Source of the DNA: Acanthaster planci
Lineage: Eukaryota > Echinodermata > Asteroidea > Valvatida > Acanthasteridae
DNA: 64,000 bases
Direction of reading: 5' to 3'
Assembly: GCF_001949145.1 (NCBI RefSeq)
Contig: NW_019091366.1
Location: 2,593,847 to 2,657,846 of the forward strand
This document shows, one piece after another, positions 41,573 to 52,300 of this stretch. The notes beneath the pieces were generated by a model. The model searched no databases. It was not told where the DNA came from and saw nothing but the letters and a program-made list of their open reading frames with translations. Position 1 is the first letter of the stretch, and every line of letters starts with the position of its first letter. The position numbers and the translations under genes are program-made.

Positions 41573-44324
41573 CGGGCTGTCCTGATCTGCCCTGCGGGCC
41601 AATTTCATAGAGATGCTTAAGGACAAAATTTGCTGAAGTGCGAAAAAACCTGAAGTGCTTCAAAAACAGAGGTAACCAGCTCAAACTCTGTAATTGTCAC
41701 GCTAACAAAAGACAGCTAAACACCATTCCAAACTAATAGATATCACATGGACTTTTGGCTGTTAACCTGATTTGTCAAGCAGGTTTTTCCATGCTTAAAC
41801 AAAGTTTATGCTTAAGCAGCTCTATGAACTTTCGTTTACGATCGGCCAAGCGTATAATTCCCTATAATTAAAGCAGAAAATGTACTGTACAATACGACAG
41901 AGACAATCCAAAAGAGCAACGAAATCTGCATCTTAAAATAGGACAAAATTATAGATTTGACAAATTCATCAAGAGGGGGCTTGTCATGTTCAGCAAATGA
42001 AAATGCTCTCTGAATTAAGTTGATTTGTATTCATTTATTTATTATTGATTGAGCATTAAATACAATACGGTCAAAGGAAATCTGCACGCGCGCTTTGCGT
42101 CTTACTCAAACAGTGGAAGATTGTCCCCGTTGATGGCGCTGTTCTAGTTTTACATCGCCAGTGACTAAAACTCGTTCAGTTTGCCACGAGTCGGAAAGTC
42201 ATTTTCCTTGCCGACTTTTTTGTTGTCGGTGTACTCCTTCGAGGTAGCTTTTCCTGTTGTTAAGGGATAAAATACACAATATAAATGCAACACATTCAAT
42301 TTAACAGCTTCGTGACAGGTATACAGAGTGCCTCTTTAAGACTGATGAAATAGGCCTCGGCTGTTATTCGAGCCGTACGTCATCAGTGTCACGTTGGAAT
42401 TGAGGGCTACTTCATCATTCACAATCCCAATAGGATGATCCTATTGTCTTCTCTGACGCTTCGTTTCCTTTCAAGATTCCTGTGGAGGGCAAAGGCCCGT
42501 GATATATGACGCAACTTTGACCTGCCTTTGCACTCAGGGCCGTGTATAAACTGAAGCACTAGACCGTGTTACACACGCCCATATTATACCGTAGATACGA
42601 AGTTGTACATCGAGTGGAATATGATAGACACCTACTGCCCAAACCCGGACCCGCTCGTCCCTCGACACTTTTAAGAAAATCCGGCACCTGGCATTTCGTC
42701 ATAAGATAGATTAGTCTTACCTTTTGCTCTATGAACCGAGCATGAAACTGTTAGCAAGAGCACGAAATGGCCCTCCATTTTTTTACTGCTGTCTTTCATT
42801 TGACAAACGGTAGATAAGACAACCATTATCAAAGGCCAACCCCAAAGGACAATTTTATCAAATGGGCATCATTCCCAGAAGACATACGGAATTCTACAAC
42901 TTAGATTTGTTTCCATACGCCTGGTCTTTAAAAGTTTGGTGTAAACTCTACAAGTCCCATCCAGTCAAGAACTGAGAGAAATCAGCTAAAAATACTCTCT
43001 CTCCAGTTTATGTGAGAAGCTTCAGCAGGTATACAACAATCCCTCAAACTGGGTCCAACTTGGACCCTCACTAAGAAAATTGTGCCGGGGCTGTACACAT
43101 GTTCATGGTTGTTCCGTTTGACACATAAGAAAATGTCACAATAACAGGCCAGTGGTCCCAATTATGTTTGGCACAGAGTTCCACCCGTGCCGCAGGCATT
43201 ATGAATGGATGTCGAACTAAAACAATAGCCCTGGGCCAAAGACTTTACGCTACCACTCGTCGAGGATTACAAAGGGATTACCAGAAATGTCTAGAAGTCG
43301 ATTTACCTGTCGTCCCGCTAAAGGCTGGCCACGTTCCGGCGTGCCTCGATGCGCCCTCTGGAGATTTGAGTCATCAGGAGTTTTACCTGTGCCATCCTCG
43401 CTAGCTCGCTGGTCGTAGCAGGTGGTTCTCATTTGGAAACCTCCTTCTACCTGTCTCCATGCCGTGATCATCTCTCCATCAATGCTGCACATCTCTCAAC
43501 GCTTGGGTTATGAGTAAAATAATGCGATGTTTTATTGTGCCGATCGGCCGCGCCAACGGCAAAGACGAAGAGGCTAGGATTATGTCTTCCTGGCGAAGGG
43601 AAAAATTGCTGTTTTTGTTTTGGGGATGTTACAAAAGCTGCCCCAGTAGAACACAAAACTCAAGATGTAGACGCTGGAGGTATAGTGCAGGTCATTCATG
43701 ACCTCAGTCGAACTCTAAATTCCTCAACTGCCAACTTAAGGGTGACATTCAAATTCTAACCGTATCATAAAATAATGACGAATGAACAGAAAAAAGAATC
43801 AAGCCAAAGGCAAGATATAAAGCACGAGCCAAATAACGTTGCTTCAAAATAGCATGGAAACGACTTAGCTATCCAAAATTTGTTGCCTACCACGCAGTGC
43901 GGACAGGCCACCCTTTTCGCAGTGCATTTTGGGAAACGCTCGACTCGTGCGTACTCAACGGAAGTCACTCTATGTTCTGGAGTTTCTCAAAGTGCAAAAT
44001 TCAAATTAGATCGTTTTCGTATGTAAACGACAAGTGTGTGTTTCACTGTACTGCTAGAATTGGTCCGTTTGAAGCAAAATGCTTGCTGACACACCGATTC
44101 GAAAGATGGTGTTGGAATCAATCAAGTTTATAATAATTGTTTTTAAAATGTGAAACGTGGTCGGTTTCGCGCCAAGTCGCATTGGAAAATACATAAAGCC
44201 CGGCCCCCTGGTCGAAAGAAGTGATTTAGTTCCATTCTCAGATTAGTGACGGTCACTTTCAATTTGTGTTTGGAAAACAAAACAGCAAAAAAAGAACCCC
44301 CACTAAATCCTGGGTATTTAACAG

Positions 44325-44450
44325 TTCAATGTGATTGAAGATTTCAGTTGGATTAAAAAAACAAGAAGGAAACTGGTCCACAGACAATAATAATTCAATG
44401 TGATTGAAGATATCAGTTGGATAAAAAAAGGAAGGAAATTAGTCCACAAG
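44325..44450. repeat. Tandem duplication of a ~60-69-base unit
   Basis: The unit from 44325 (TTCAATGTGATTGAAGAT, then CAGTTGGAT and an A-rich run ending in AGTCCACA) is repeated from 44394 with a few substitutions and a short deletion. It is a simple local duplication in non-coding DNA. Confidence 0.8.
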
Positions 44451-46035
44451 TAAATTTATATATCCAATCAAAACTATTCACATTATTTATTCAGTAGACT
44501 TCCGCGCATGCGCAAGCTGTTGCACGGAACAACACTACAAAGTGTGTGCATTTGTCCGATTTCAGTTGCATTTAAAACGAGCATGGGATTTATCAGTCCA
44601 TGAGGTTGGGGCACAATTTGCGACGGTGTCCTTGTTACCTTGGTAACTTTTTCTACCTGTCATGACCTGTAGAGTAGGTCATTTACTCTAAAAATAACAC
44701 ACCTCTGTATTCAGCCTTGTAAGATGTATAACAATGTCAATTTGGAATACACCTGCAGGGAAACAGCAGTTCATTTCTACAAACCAAATGATGCCCCAAC
44801 CTCATGGGATGACCCATAACAATGTTGTAATTCCATGCTTAGCCCTTTAGATCTTTCCATCAGAGTGGAATTAACCACTGCAACAAATTACTTTGAGAAT
44901 AAAAAACACGCCTCCGTTGCGTACAAAATGCCGTCTTTGTCAAATTTCTCCAATCAAAGTAATGAACATATATTCACTGAATAATGGATATAACAAACAC
45001 TAGTCTAGGTTAATGGGAAGCTACATTATCACTCAAGAGAATACATGTACATGTATAAGCCGTAGGAGAAATTCTCTCCGTGGCCACATCGTGTTGGAAC
45101 TCGGTCAATCTTTCAAGTTCTCCCCTAAAGAAGTGCATAAAGAATAATTTTTTAAATGTAAACTAACTGCACGCTATTGTTTCAGGTCACAATTACTTCA
45201 GTGACTCAACATTGTGACTCAACTGTTTTCATTGATAAAATACCTCTGCCTACAGAGGGCGAACCTTAAGAGTATCAGATAAGAAAACCACACGTAAAAA
45301 CAAACATACCGACACCGTTGGTACATGTATCTGAACAATTTGATTTTTTTTTCTTACCAAATTCTGCAGGTTTTGCCACGAGTAACTGAAGAATACATGC
45401 ATTATAAAAATGTTCTAAAAAATCAATGCAGGAAAAAGAAAACTACAGTATTCACAAGTATTCGTCGTGCGTACGCTGTGGTTTGAGTTAGGGGTTTCAT
45501 GTTTGCAGGTAACAATGCAAAAATACCCAATTCCAATCAGATCTCCCTCAAGCTTGCCAATTATTCAATAGCCACATGTAACGTCCTCTTGATGTATGCC
45601 AGAAAAAGTACTTGACTGAAGATGAAAAATTTCCACAGAAATACATATATAAAAATTTGTACAACCTCTGAGCATTAGTTAATTCCCATTGATTTGACAA
45701 AATATGAAGACACATTTTCTTATCAAAAGACAAGTACATGTACTTTAAAATGACTGTAAAACAACAAATTTTCTGAACAATCATATTTACGCCACAAGCA
45801 TAGGAAGCTTCGATGCCACCGACCACTCTGTAGATAACTATCTTCTAAGAATATAAACTATGTTTGAGGGACACACATTTAAATAGAAACCTCTTTCAAA
45901 GATGTCCATGTACAGGTTTTTGTCTTTCAAAGAAATCACTTCCCACATAAACTAATTTGTGTGGCCTGAAAAGTGATGATTATGTACATATTCTAATACT
46001 ATGAGAACTAGAAAAGTATGTTACACTATTCAAGT

Positions 46036-46041
46036 TTTATT
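46036..46041 (-). terminator. Candidate MKI67 polyadenylation signal
   Basis: AATAAA on the minus strand about 825 bases after the stop codon. It is the first canonical hexamer I noticed downstream; other variants such as TATAAA lie closer, so this is tentative. Confidence 0.3.
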
Positions 46042-46866
46042 TCCCTATCAAAATTTGTATCAAAGTTTACAGGTCCGACGATGTGGTCAGACCTCTCTTG
46101 CATCATGAAAAGGCTTGTAACAAAAATAGAACATTTCTACATTTTGAATTCAGAGGTTTCTCCGGTTTGCAAAACTGGGTCACTACACCATGCTATAATT
46201 TTTGTGAAATGAGAAAGTTTAGTTTCACTGAGAATTCTAATTTTAAATGGAAGCAAGATTCATCAATTTCTGGTTGAATTCAAAAGAAAGGCAAAATGAG
46301 ATGAATGACACCTAACTGGTACAATTATCGACTGTACAATTATGTACAAGTGAAAACACAGCACTATTTACAAACACCTTACGGGAAAGGTAAAGATGAC
46401 AAGACTACAGTTTTCGCTCTCCCCATATACACGTCAGTTCTAAATTTTCGATAACAAAGAGCTGCCTTTCACCATAATGGGAAATTAATCCCTCCACAAG
46501 GAATGAAGCACTGGTCTATTTTGCCAGCACGTCATGTCTGCACTTCCCCCCCAACACTGTTTTCAATTTACTAATTGTAAAAACACTGGAAAATTGAAAA
46601 GGCGTGATTATTGACACTGACTTCATTTGTTATCCATGCGATCGAAAATCCAAATATGAATGAATTCCTATTTGTGAAAACACCAATTTCAAAATAAAGA
46701 AATAAAAACAACAAACCACTCACGTTAATTACAAACCAAAAAAGCTACTGATTGACTTCATTTGAACTTGTTTTTTCCCCCAGAGAGATTTATATCAAGG
46801 TTATTTTCTTTTCTATGAGTCTTAGATAAAATTTGATTTTAAAAATACCGTTTGACATACATGTAT

Positions 46867-49332
46867 TTAATTCTTCCTTGCTCTAGTGGTTCTCCTTGTA
46901 ACAGCAGGTGAAGCCTTCTTGGTGATGGCTGGAGATGCCTTGGCCACTTTCTTTGTAGTCTTCAGAGCTTTCGAGGCTGACTTGGGAGTCTTAGCTTTGG
47001 ATGCTGTTCTTCCTCTAGTAACCCGCTGTTTTTTAGGAGTGGGTGTATCAATGACAATGGTCTCTACAATGTTTTTGACAGCCTTTGCCTTGCTTGGCTT
47101 TGGAGTGGTAGCAGCCTTCTTGATGGCCCCCCTTCGAGTCTTCTTAGGGCTTGGCTCAGTGATTATTACTACCTCCATTACCTCCTTGGCTGCCTTCCCA
47201 CGTGTTGTCTTCTTAGCCGGTGTTTTGGCTGCCTTCCCACGTGTTGACTTCTTAGCCGGTGTCTTAGCAGGTGTTTTGGCTGGCTTTGCTGGAGATGCTT
47301 GCTTCCTGCTTCGTCCTGATCTGGTTGTTTTAGGAGAAATGGCTGGGAGCTCCACTGCCGCCACTTCCTTCTTGGCTGCAGTCTTCTTGGGGACTGCCTT
47401 GGATTTAGCTGGCATCTTAGCAGGAGTTTCCTTCAAAGCTGAGGATTTAACTGCGGTTTTCTCTGGAGCTACTTTGGATAGCACAGGAGAGCCGACTTGT
47501 CTTCTTCCGCGAACTGATCGAGTCTTCTTGGGACTGGGCACAACCTTGTCAACTTTTGGGGTACCCGCTTTCTTGGCAGGTGCAGCTTTCTTAGGAGTCT
47601 TCACCTGCTTGGTTTTAGCAGCTGCTTTTCTGCCTCTTTTAACAGGAGCTGGAGTCTCTGCCTTAACTGGGGACACTATTTTGACTGTCTTTTTGGGTGT
47701 TGGAGCAATCGCCTGTTTCTTAGCTCGTCCACGGGTCTTCTTAGGGGAAGGTTCCACAGAGACCACTGGAGTGACTGGAGCAGTAACCGCTTTTCTTCCT
47801 CTTGTCTGTTTCTTTGGGGTCTTTACCTTGACTGGAGGAGTTTCAGCTTTCTTGTCTGCAGCTCCTTTACGACCACGCTTTGCTGGTGTTACTGCCTTTT
47901 GTGGAGTGTCCACCTGTGCTGAACTCACAGCTTTCTTCTTGGTGGGTGGCTCTTCAATTGGTTCTACGGCTGATCTTTTGCCACGGGACTGTTTGACTGG
48001 AGTAGGTGATGGTTCAGTGACTTGCTTGGCAGCCTGGGCCTTCTTTCTGGGGGTCTTGGTTTTCTTGGCCGGGGTTTGCTTAGTTACAGCTCCCCTCCTC
48101 GCTCTTGTCGGCTTCTCAGGACTGGGCTCTATTATTTCTCTCTTAGGAGCAGGAGTACTTGCTTTACTGCGTTTCACTGCCGGAGCTGGGGATGGAGAGG
48201 CCTTGCGCTTGGTTGCCTTCTTAGTGCTAGCTTGGACAGGGGATGAAGGTTTTTGCTTAGGAGTAACAAACAAATCAGGAACTCCTTCAAAGTCCTCGTA
48301 GGGATCAACCTTCTTGGGAGATGACATAAGCTGCTTGATGCCACCCAGTTTGGGAGTCTTGGGGGAAGGCTTGATCTTGGGGGTTTTTAACAGACGAGAG
48401 ATACCAGAGAAATCAGGGGTCTTGGCCCCTTCTGGTGTCTTTGCCCTCACCACCTTGCCTGTCTTCATGGGAGTCTCACTCTCCTTCAATGGTGACACAA
48501 ACTTCTCTGACATTCTCTTACCAGGTGTCTTAGCTTTTGCAGGTGTCTTAGCCTTTGCAGGTGTCTTGACCGTTGCACTCACCACCTTGCCTGTCTTCAT
48601 GGGAGTCTTACCTTCCTTCAATGGTGACACAAACTTCTCTGACATTCTCTTACCAGGTGTCTTAGCTTTTGCAGGTGTCTTAGCCTTTGCAGGTGTCTCA
48701 CTTTTTGCATTCACCACCTTGCCTGTCTTCATGGGAGTCTTACCTTCCTTCAATGGTGACACAAACTTCTCTGACATTCTCTTACCGGGCGTCTTGACCT
48801 TTGAAGGTGTGTTAGTCTTTGCTGGTGTCTTTACCTTTGCTTTCACCACCTTGCCTGTCTTCATGGGAGTCTTACTCTCTTTAAGCGGCGACACAAACTT
48901 TTCCGACATTCTCTTACCAGATAATTTGACAGCAGCCAGTGCAGTCACAGTGACTAAGGACTTCATGGGTGTTTGCTCAGCTATGAGTGGGGATACCATC
49001 TTATACGGTGAGGTGCTCTTCCTGGGACTGGGCATCCTTGGCGTCAGGGGTGATACAGCCATCACACCAGGCCCTTCAGGAGTGGATAGATCCAGGGTGG
49101 TATCCAGCAGAGACTGTTTAGCTTTCTTCTGGGGTGATGGTGTCTGCATCATGTCTGCTAATCCTGTGAAGCTGGTGTCAGCAGCAGACTTGGTCTTGGG
49201 TGGTGCCATCTTGAAGGGAGTCTTCCTGCCCTTCTTGGGGCGGACTGGTGTCTTGGCAGTTTGCTGAGAACGTCCGATCAGGATGGTTGCTGGAGAGCCA
49301 GCATGCCCTGTGCTGCCAACACCATATGCCCT
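46867..49332 (-). CDS. MKI67: MKI67 coding exon 9 (large repeat exon and C-terminus)
   Basis: The 2,466-base terminal exon (821 residues and stop) begins RAYGVGSTGHAGSPATILIG. It contains cores SFTGLADMMQTPSP, DFSGISRLLKTP, KLGGIKQLMSSP and DFEGVPDLFVTP that resemble the centre of vertebrate Ki-67 repeats. It also holds a four-copy 44-residue tandem repeat (132-base unit, about 48440-48935). The C-terminal part is a long basic region with SPKKTRGR, VKRGRK and TRGRT motifs typical of AT-hook-like DNA contacts. It ends RRTTRARKN. One very large repeat-coding exon is also the plan of vertebrate MKI67. Acceptor CATTTTCAG. Confidence 0.93.
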   Translation of the reverse strand, partial: RAYGVGSTGHAGSPATILIGRSQQTAKTPVRPKKGRKTPFKMAPPKTKSAADTSFTGLADMMQTPSPQKKAKQSLLDTTLDLSTPEGPGVMAVSPLTPRMPSPRKSTSPYKMVSPLIAEQTPMKSLVTVTALAAVKLSGKRMSEKFVSPLKESKTPMKTGKVVKAKVKTPAKTNTPSKVKTPGKRMSEKFVSPLKEGKTPMKTGKVVNAKSETPAKAKTPAKAKTPGKRMSEKFVSPLKEGKTPMKTGKVVSATVKTPAKAKTPAKAKTPGKRMSEKFVSPLKESETPMKTGKVVRAKTPEGAKTPDFSGISRLLKTPKIKPSPKTPKLGGIKQLMSSPKKVDPYEDFEGVPDLFVTPKQKPSSPVQASTKKATKRKASPSPAPAVKRSKASTPAPKREIIEPSPEKPTRARRGAVTKQTPAKKTKTPRKKAQAAKQVTEPSPTPVKQSRGKRSAVEPIEEPPTKKKAVSSAQVDTPQKAVTPAKRGRKGAADKKAETPPVKVKTPKKQTRGRKAVTAPVTPVVSVEPSPKKTRGRAKKQAIAPTPKKTVKIVSPVKAETPAPVKRGRKAAAKTKQVKTPKKAAPAKKAGTPKVDKVVPSPKKTRSVRGRRQVGSPVLSKVAPEKTAVKSSALKETPAKMPAKSKAVPKKTAAKKEVAAVELPAISPKTTRSGRSRKQASPAKPAKTPAKTPAKKSTRGKAAKTPAKKTTRGKAAKEVMEVVIITEPSPKKTRRGAIKKAATTPKPSKAKAVKNIVETIVIDTPTPKKQRVTRGRTASKAKTPKSASKALKTTKKVAKASPAITKKASPAVTRRTTRARKN

Positions 49333-52300
49333 CTGAAAATGGACAAATGAAAAAAAAGAAAGAAAACTTGGTCTTCATTGGATATCTTTCAGAATATGGC
49401 ACTTTCTGTTTTACAGTTTTTAAAGTTTGCCCAATTGAATACAATGCAATTGGTCAAACTGTAAACACTGCTTAAATTTGCTTTTATGATGTTACCTATT
49501 AACCCCTTCGCTATGGAGGACTGTTACTACAGCACCATTGTGTATTAGTGCATACCACACATACAGTCTATTCACCAGGCAGCTGCTGGTTCAGAGGGGC
49601 CTGCTGCTGGACAAAGCCGTCCATTCAGGGCATGCCACAGCCCTGCAGTCGCGGTCAAAATAATCCCGCCGTGAAGGGGTTAAAACAATGCATATTACAT
49701 GAAGCAATTATATTCAAAGTTTTGATACACTTTTCAAAACAAATGAATGTAATCAACTGTTTCAGTACTTTTTAATTTTCAAAACTTGCAATAATTTCAG
49801 TACATTAATTCAGCAAGCAAAATACGGCTTCAAAGTTTTATCTCTGACTTTAGGGGTATATATTCATATCAATTAAATTAAGATGTTGTGCCTTCAGTAG
49901 AAATGGACAGAATAATAAAAATAACAAACCTTTGGTGTCTTGGCTTTGGAAGAAAGCACTCTGGCTTTCGTGGTTTTAGACGTCTTGAGGGCACGTCCAA
50001 CGAGGACTTTAGAAGCAGCTGAGGGCTTAGAAGCTCCTTTTTTGACAATGTCTGCCCATCGCATCGGACGCGGAGTTTTCATTCGGGCTGGAGTCTTAGC
50101 CTTTGGTGTTTTAGCCCTGGGAGTCTTGGCCTTTGGCGTCTTAGGTTTGGGTGCGGCCTTGGCTGGTGTCTGCACTGGAGACTTGACTGCAATTGTTACG
50201 GCTTTCTTCGCAGGTGTTTTTAGAGCCTGGTTCTTGGCTTTTGGGGTGTTGACTTTAGGGCTGGCTGGCTTGACGGCTGGGGATTTCTCAGCGGTTGGTG
50301 TCTTGGCCTTCTTGGGAGTTGGTGTTTTCGCCTCGGGTGTTTTTGGCTTAGTCTTTTTGAGAGCAACACCCTGTAACCATGAAACATAATAAGGGGCGAC
50401 CAAATTAACAAAGTTTTTGGAGAGGGAGGAGAAATGCCACATTGTTGCAAGAATTTTTTCAGTGATACCCAATAGACAGTGACGCCACTTCTTTTATACT
50501 GCAAGTTCGAAGTTACCCGATTCCTCTCAAGCCAATCGACAGCCCACAGGTGCTATGCCTAAAGACAAAATGTCTGCCAAGGTGCACTTACCTTTTCAAT
50601 CTCTGACTTGAGGGCTGGGGGCATCTTCTTGGTCTCAGTGCTTATCTTTCTCTCCTCAGCGGCAGCCTTGATATCTTTCTGCAATGGAGATGCCATCTTC
50701 TTAGGACTAAGAACCTTTGGCCTTGCTGCAGCTGCTGCCTTGATGCTCATCTGTAAAGGTGTGGACATTTTCTTCGGGGTGGCCTGCTTGGGTCTTTCAG
50801 CAGCAGCTTTGGCTATCGCCTTCTTCAAGGGTGTGGCCATTTTCTTGGGTGTCGCCTTCTTGGACAGGGCCTTTGCAGCATTCTTGATGTCTTCTTTCAG
50901 AGGTGTTGACATCTTCTTTGGGCTGGGCTTGGCTCTTTCTTGTGCAGCCTCAATGATAGCTTTCTTCAAGGGGGTCGACAACTTCTTTTTCAGTGCCAAC
51001 TTAGGTGTAGGCTTGGACACTCTGCCCTGAATGACAGCAGCTTTTTTGACAGGTGAAGGTGTGTTAAACATTTCTGGAAGGCCAGTGAAACTCTCATCCA
51101 TCAATTTTGATGAGGGCTTAACTACTCTTTGGGTCTTCTTCCCTGATAGTGGGGTAAGTAGTGTAGATACAGTAGCATTTACAGGTGGTTTTTCTTTTGG
51201 TGTAACTGCTTTTGGAGTGGCCACTTTAGCATCTGCCTTGGATGGAGAGGGTGGCTTCACTGGTAGTTTAATCTTCATAAGGGGTTTCTTTGCCGACTTA
51301 GGAGATTTAGCTGGTGATTTCTTGGAAGATTTGGGGGTTGCTGTAGGAGACTTTTTGGCTGGAGATTTAGCTGGAGATTTAGCTGGTGGTTTGGCTGGCG
51401 ATTTGGCTGGTGACTTAGCTGGGGACTTAGATGGTGATTTGGCTGGTGACTTCGCTGGTGATTTGGCTGCTACTTTCTCTGGTGTCTTAGCTGGAGACTT
51501 GGCAGGAGATGCTTTTGCCTTAGGCGACTTAGCAACTATTGGTGACTTCTCAATGTCTTCCACAGACTCTTGGATTGCAGTGACTGCCAAAGAATTGCGA
51601 TGCTTGATGAGACTGGCAACCTTAGGACTTGATGCCACTCCACTAAATGAACGCCTACTTTTGGGCGTGGCACCGCGACGGAGGGGAGTAAGAGGTGGCA
51701 GGCGCCTATCAAACTGCTCAGGGCTGAGCTGAGGACCAAACGATACACGCTTGCGTTTTGCACTTGGAGCAACGCCATCAGTAGATTTCCGCTTCTTGTT
51801 TGATGCAGGGGTTTTCTTCTTACTAGGAGGTGTCTTTGCTGTAAATAAAAGGGGAAAATACATTGCTGTCTTAAACATCACTTTATATGGCTACATTCAA
51901 ACCACTGATTTCCAGGCAAAGTACACTATGGAACAAAAGTATGCTAATACATGTGATTGTTACGTGAAATGTAATTTGCATTAGGACAGTTACCTTTTGG
52001 TGATGCTTTGGGTGGGGTCTTGGCCACAGACTTAGGAGTGGTCTTTGCTTTGGGCGTGATTTTGGAAGCAGCCTTGGGTGAGGCTGCTTCATCCTCTTCC
52101 TTCAGTGGAGCAGAGACACGTCGTAGTTGCCCAATGCTTCTCTTCAGTGACTTGGAGGAACTCCCAGGCATCCTGGGGCTGTCTACAACAGCCTTCAGCA
52201 AATCAGATGCAAAATATAAAATGTAGAAATGGTATTGGAAAGGAAGGTTTCGAGAGACATCTTCAGACTTTACAACAAAATACTTATCGCACATCGAGAG

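Larger units (their letters stand above)
28001..46035. other. Gene-free interval upstream of EBF and downstream of MKI67
   Basis: About 18 kb contains no gene I can support on either strand. It contains short unassigned reading frames (notably GC-richer ones at 31376-32297, 39327-39903 and 43168-43500), a GA microsatellite, an AGAGTGAA-type repeat block, a 69-base tandem duplication, and patches of higher CpG near 33000-34100 and 36600-36950. Its position suggests a cis-regulatory domain for EBF; this is inference. Confidence 0.5.

Noticed and set aside
46886-49267. Plus-strand open frames of 471 and 317 codons
   Set aside because: They are exactly antisense to Ki-67 exon 9. Lys/Pro/Thr/Ala-rich codons read backwards give Leu/Val/Gly/Phe-rich frames without stops; the minus strand has the FHA/RVSF gene structure.
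49940-51732. Plus-strand open frames of 149, 140 and 233 codons
   Set aside because: Antisense shadows of Ki-67 exons 7 and 8, with GDLAGD-type repeats mirroring the SPAK run.
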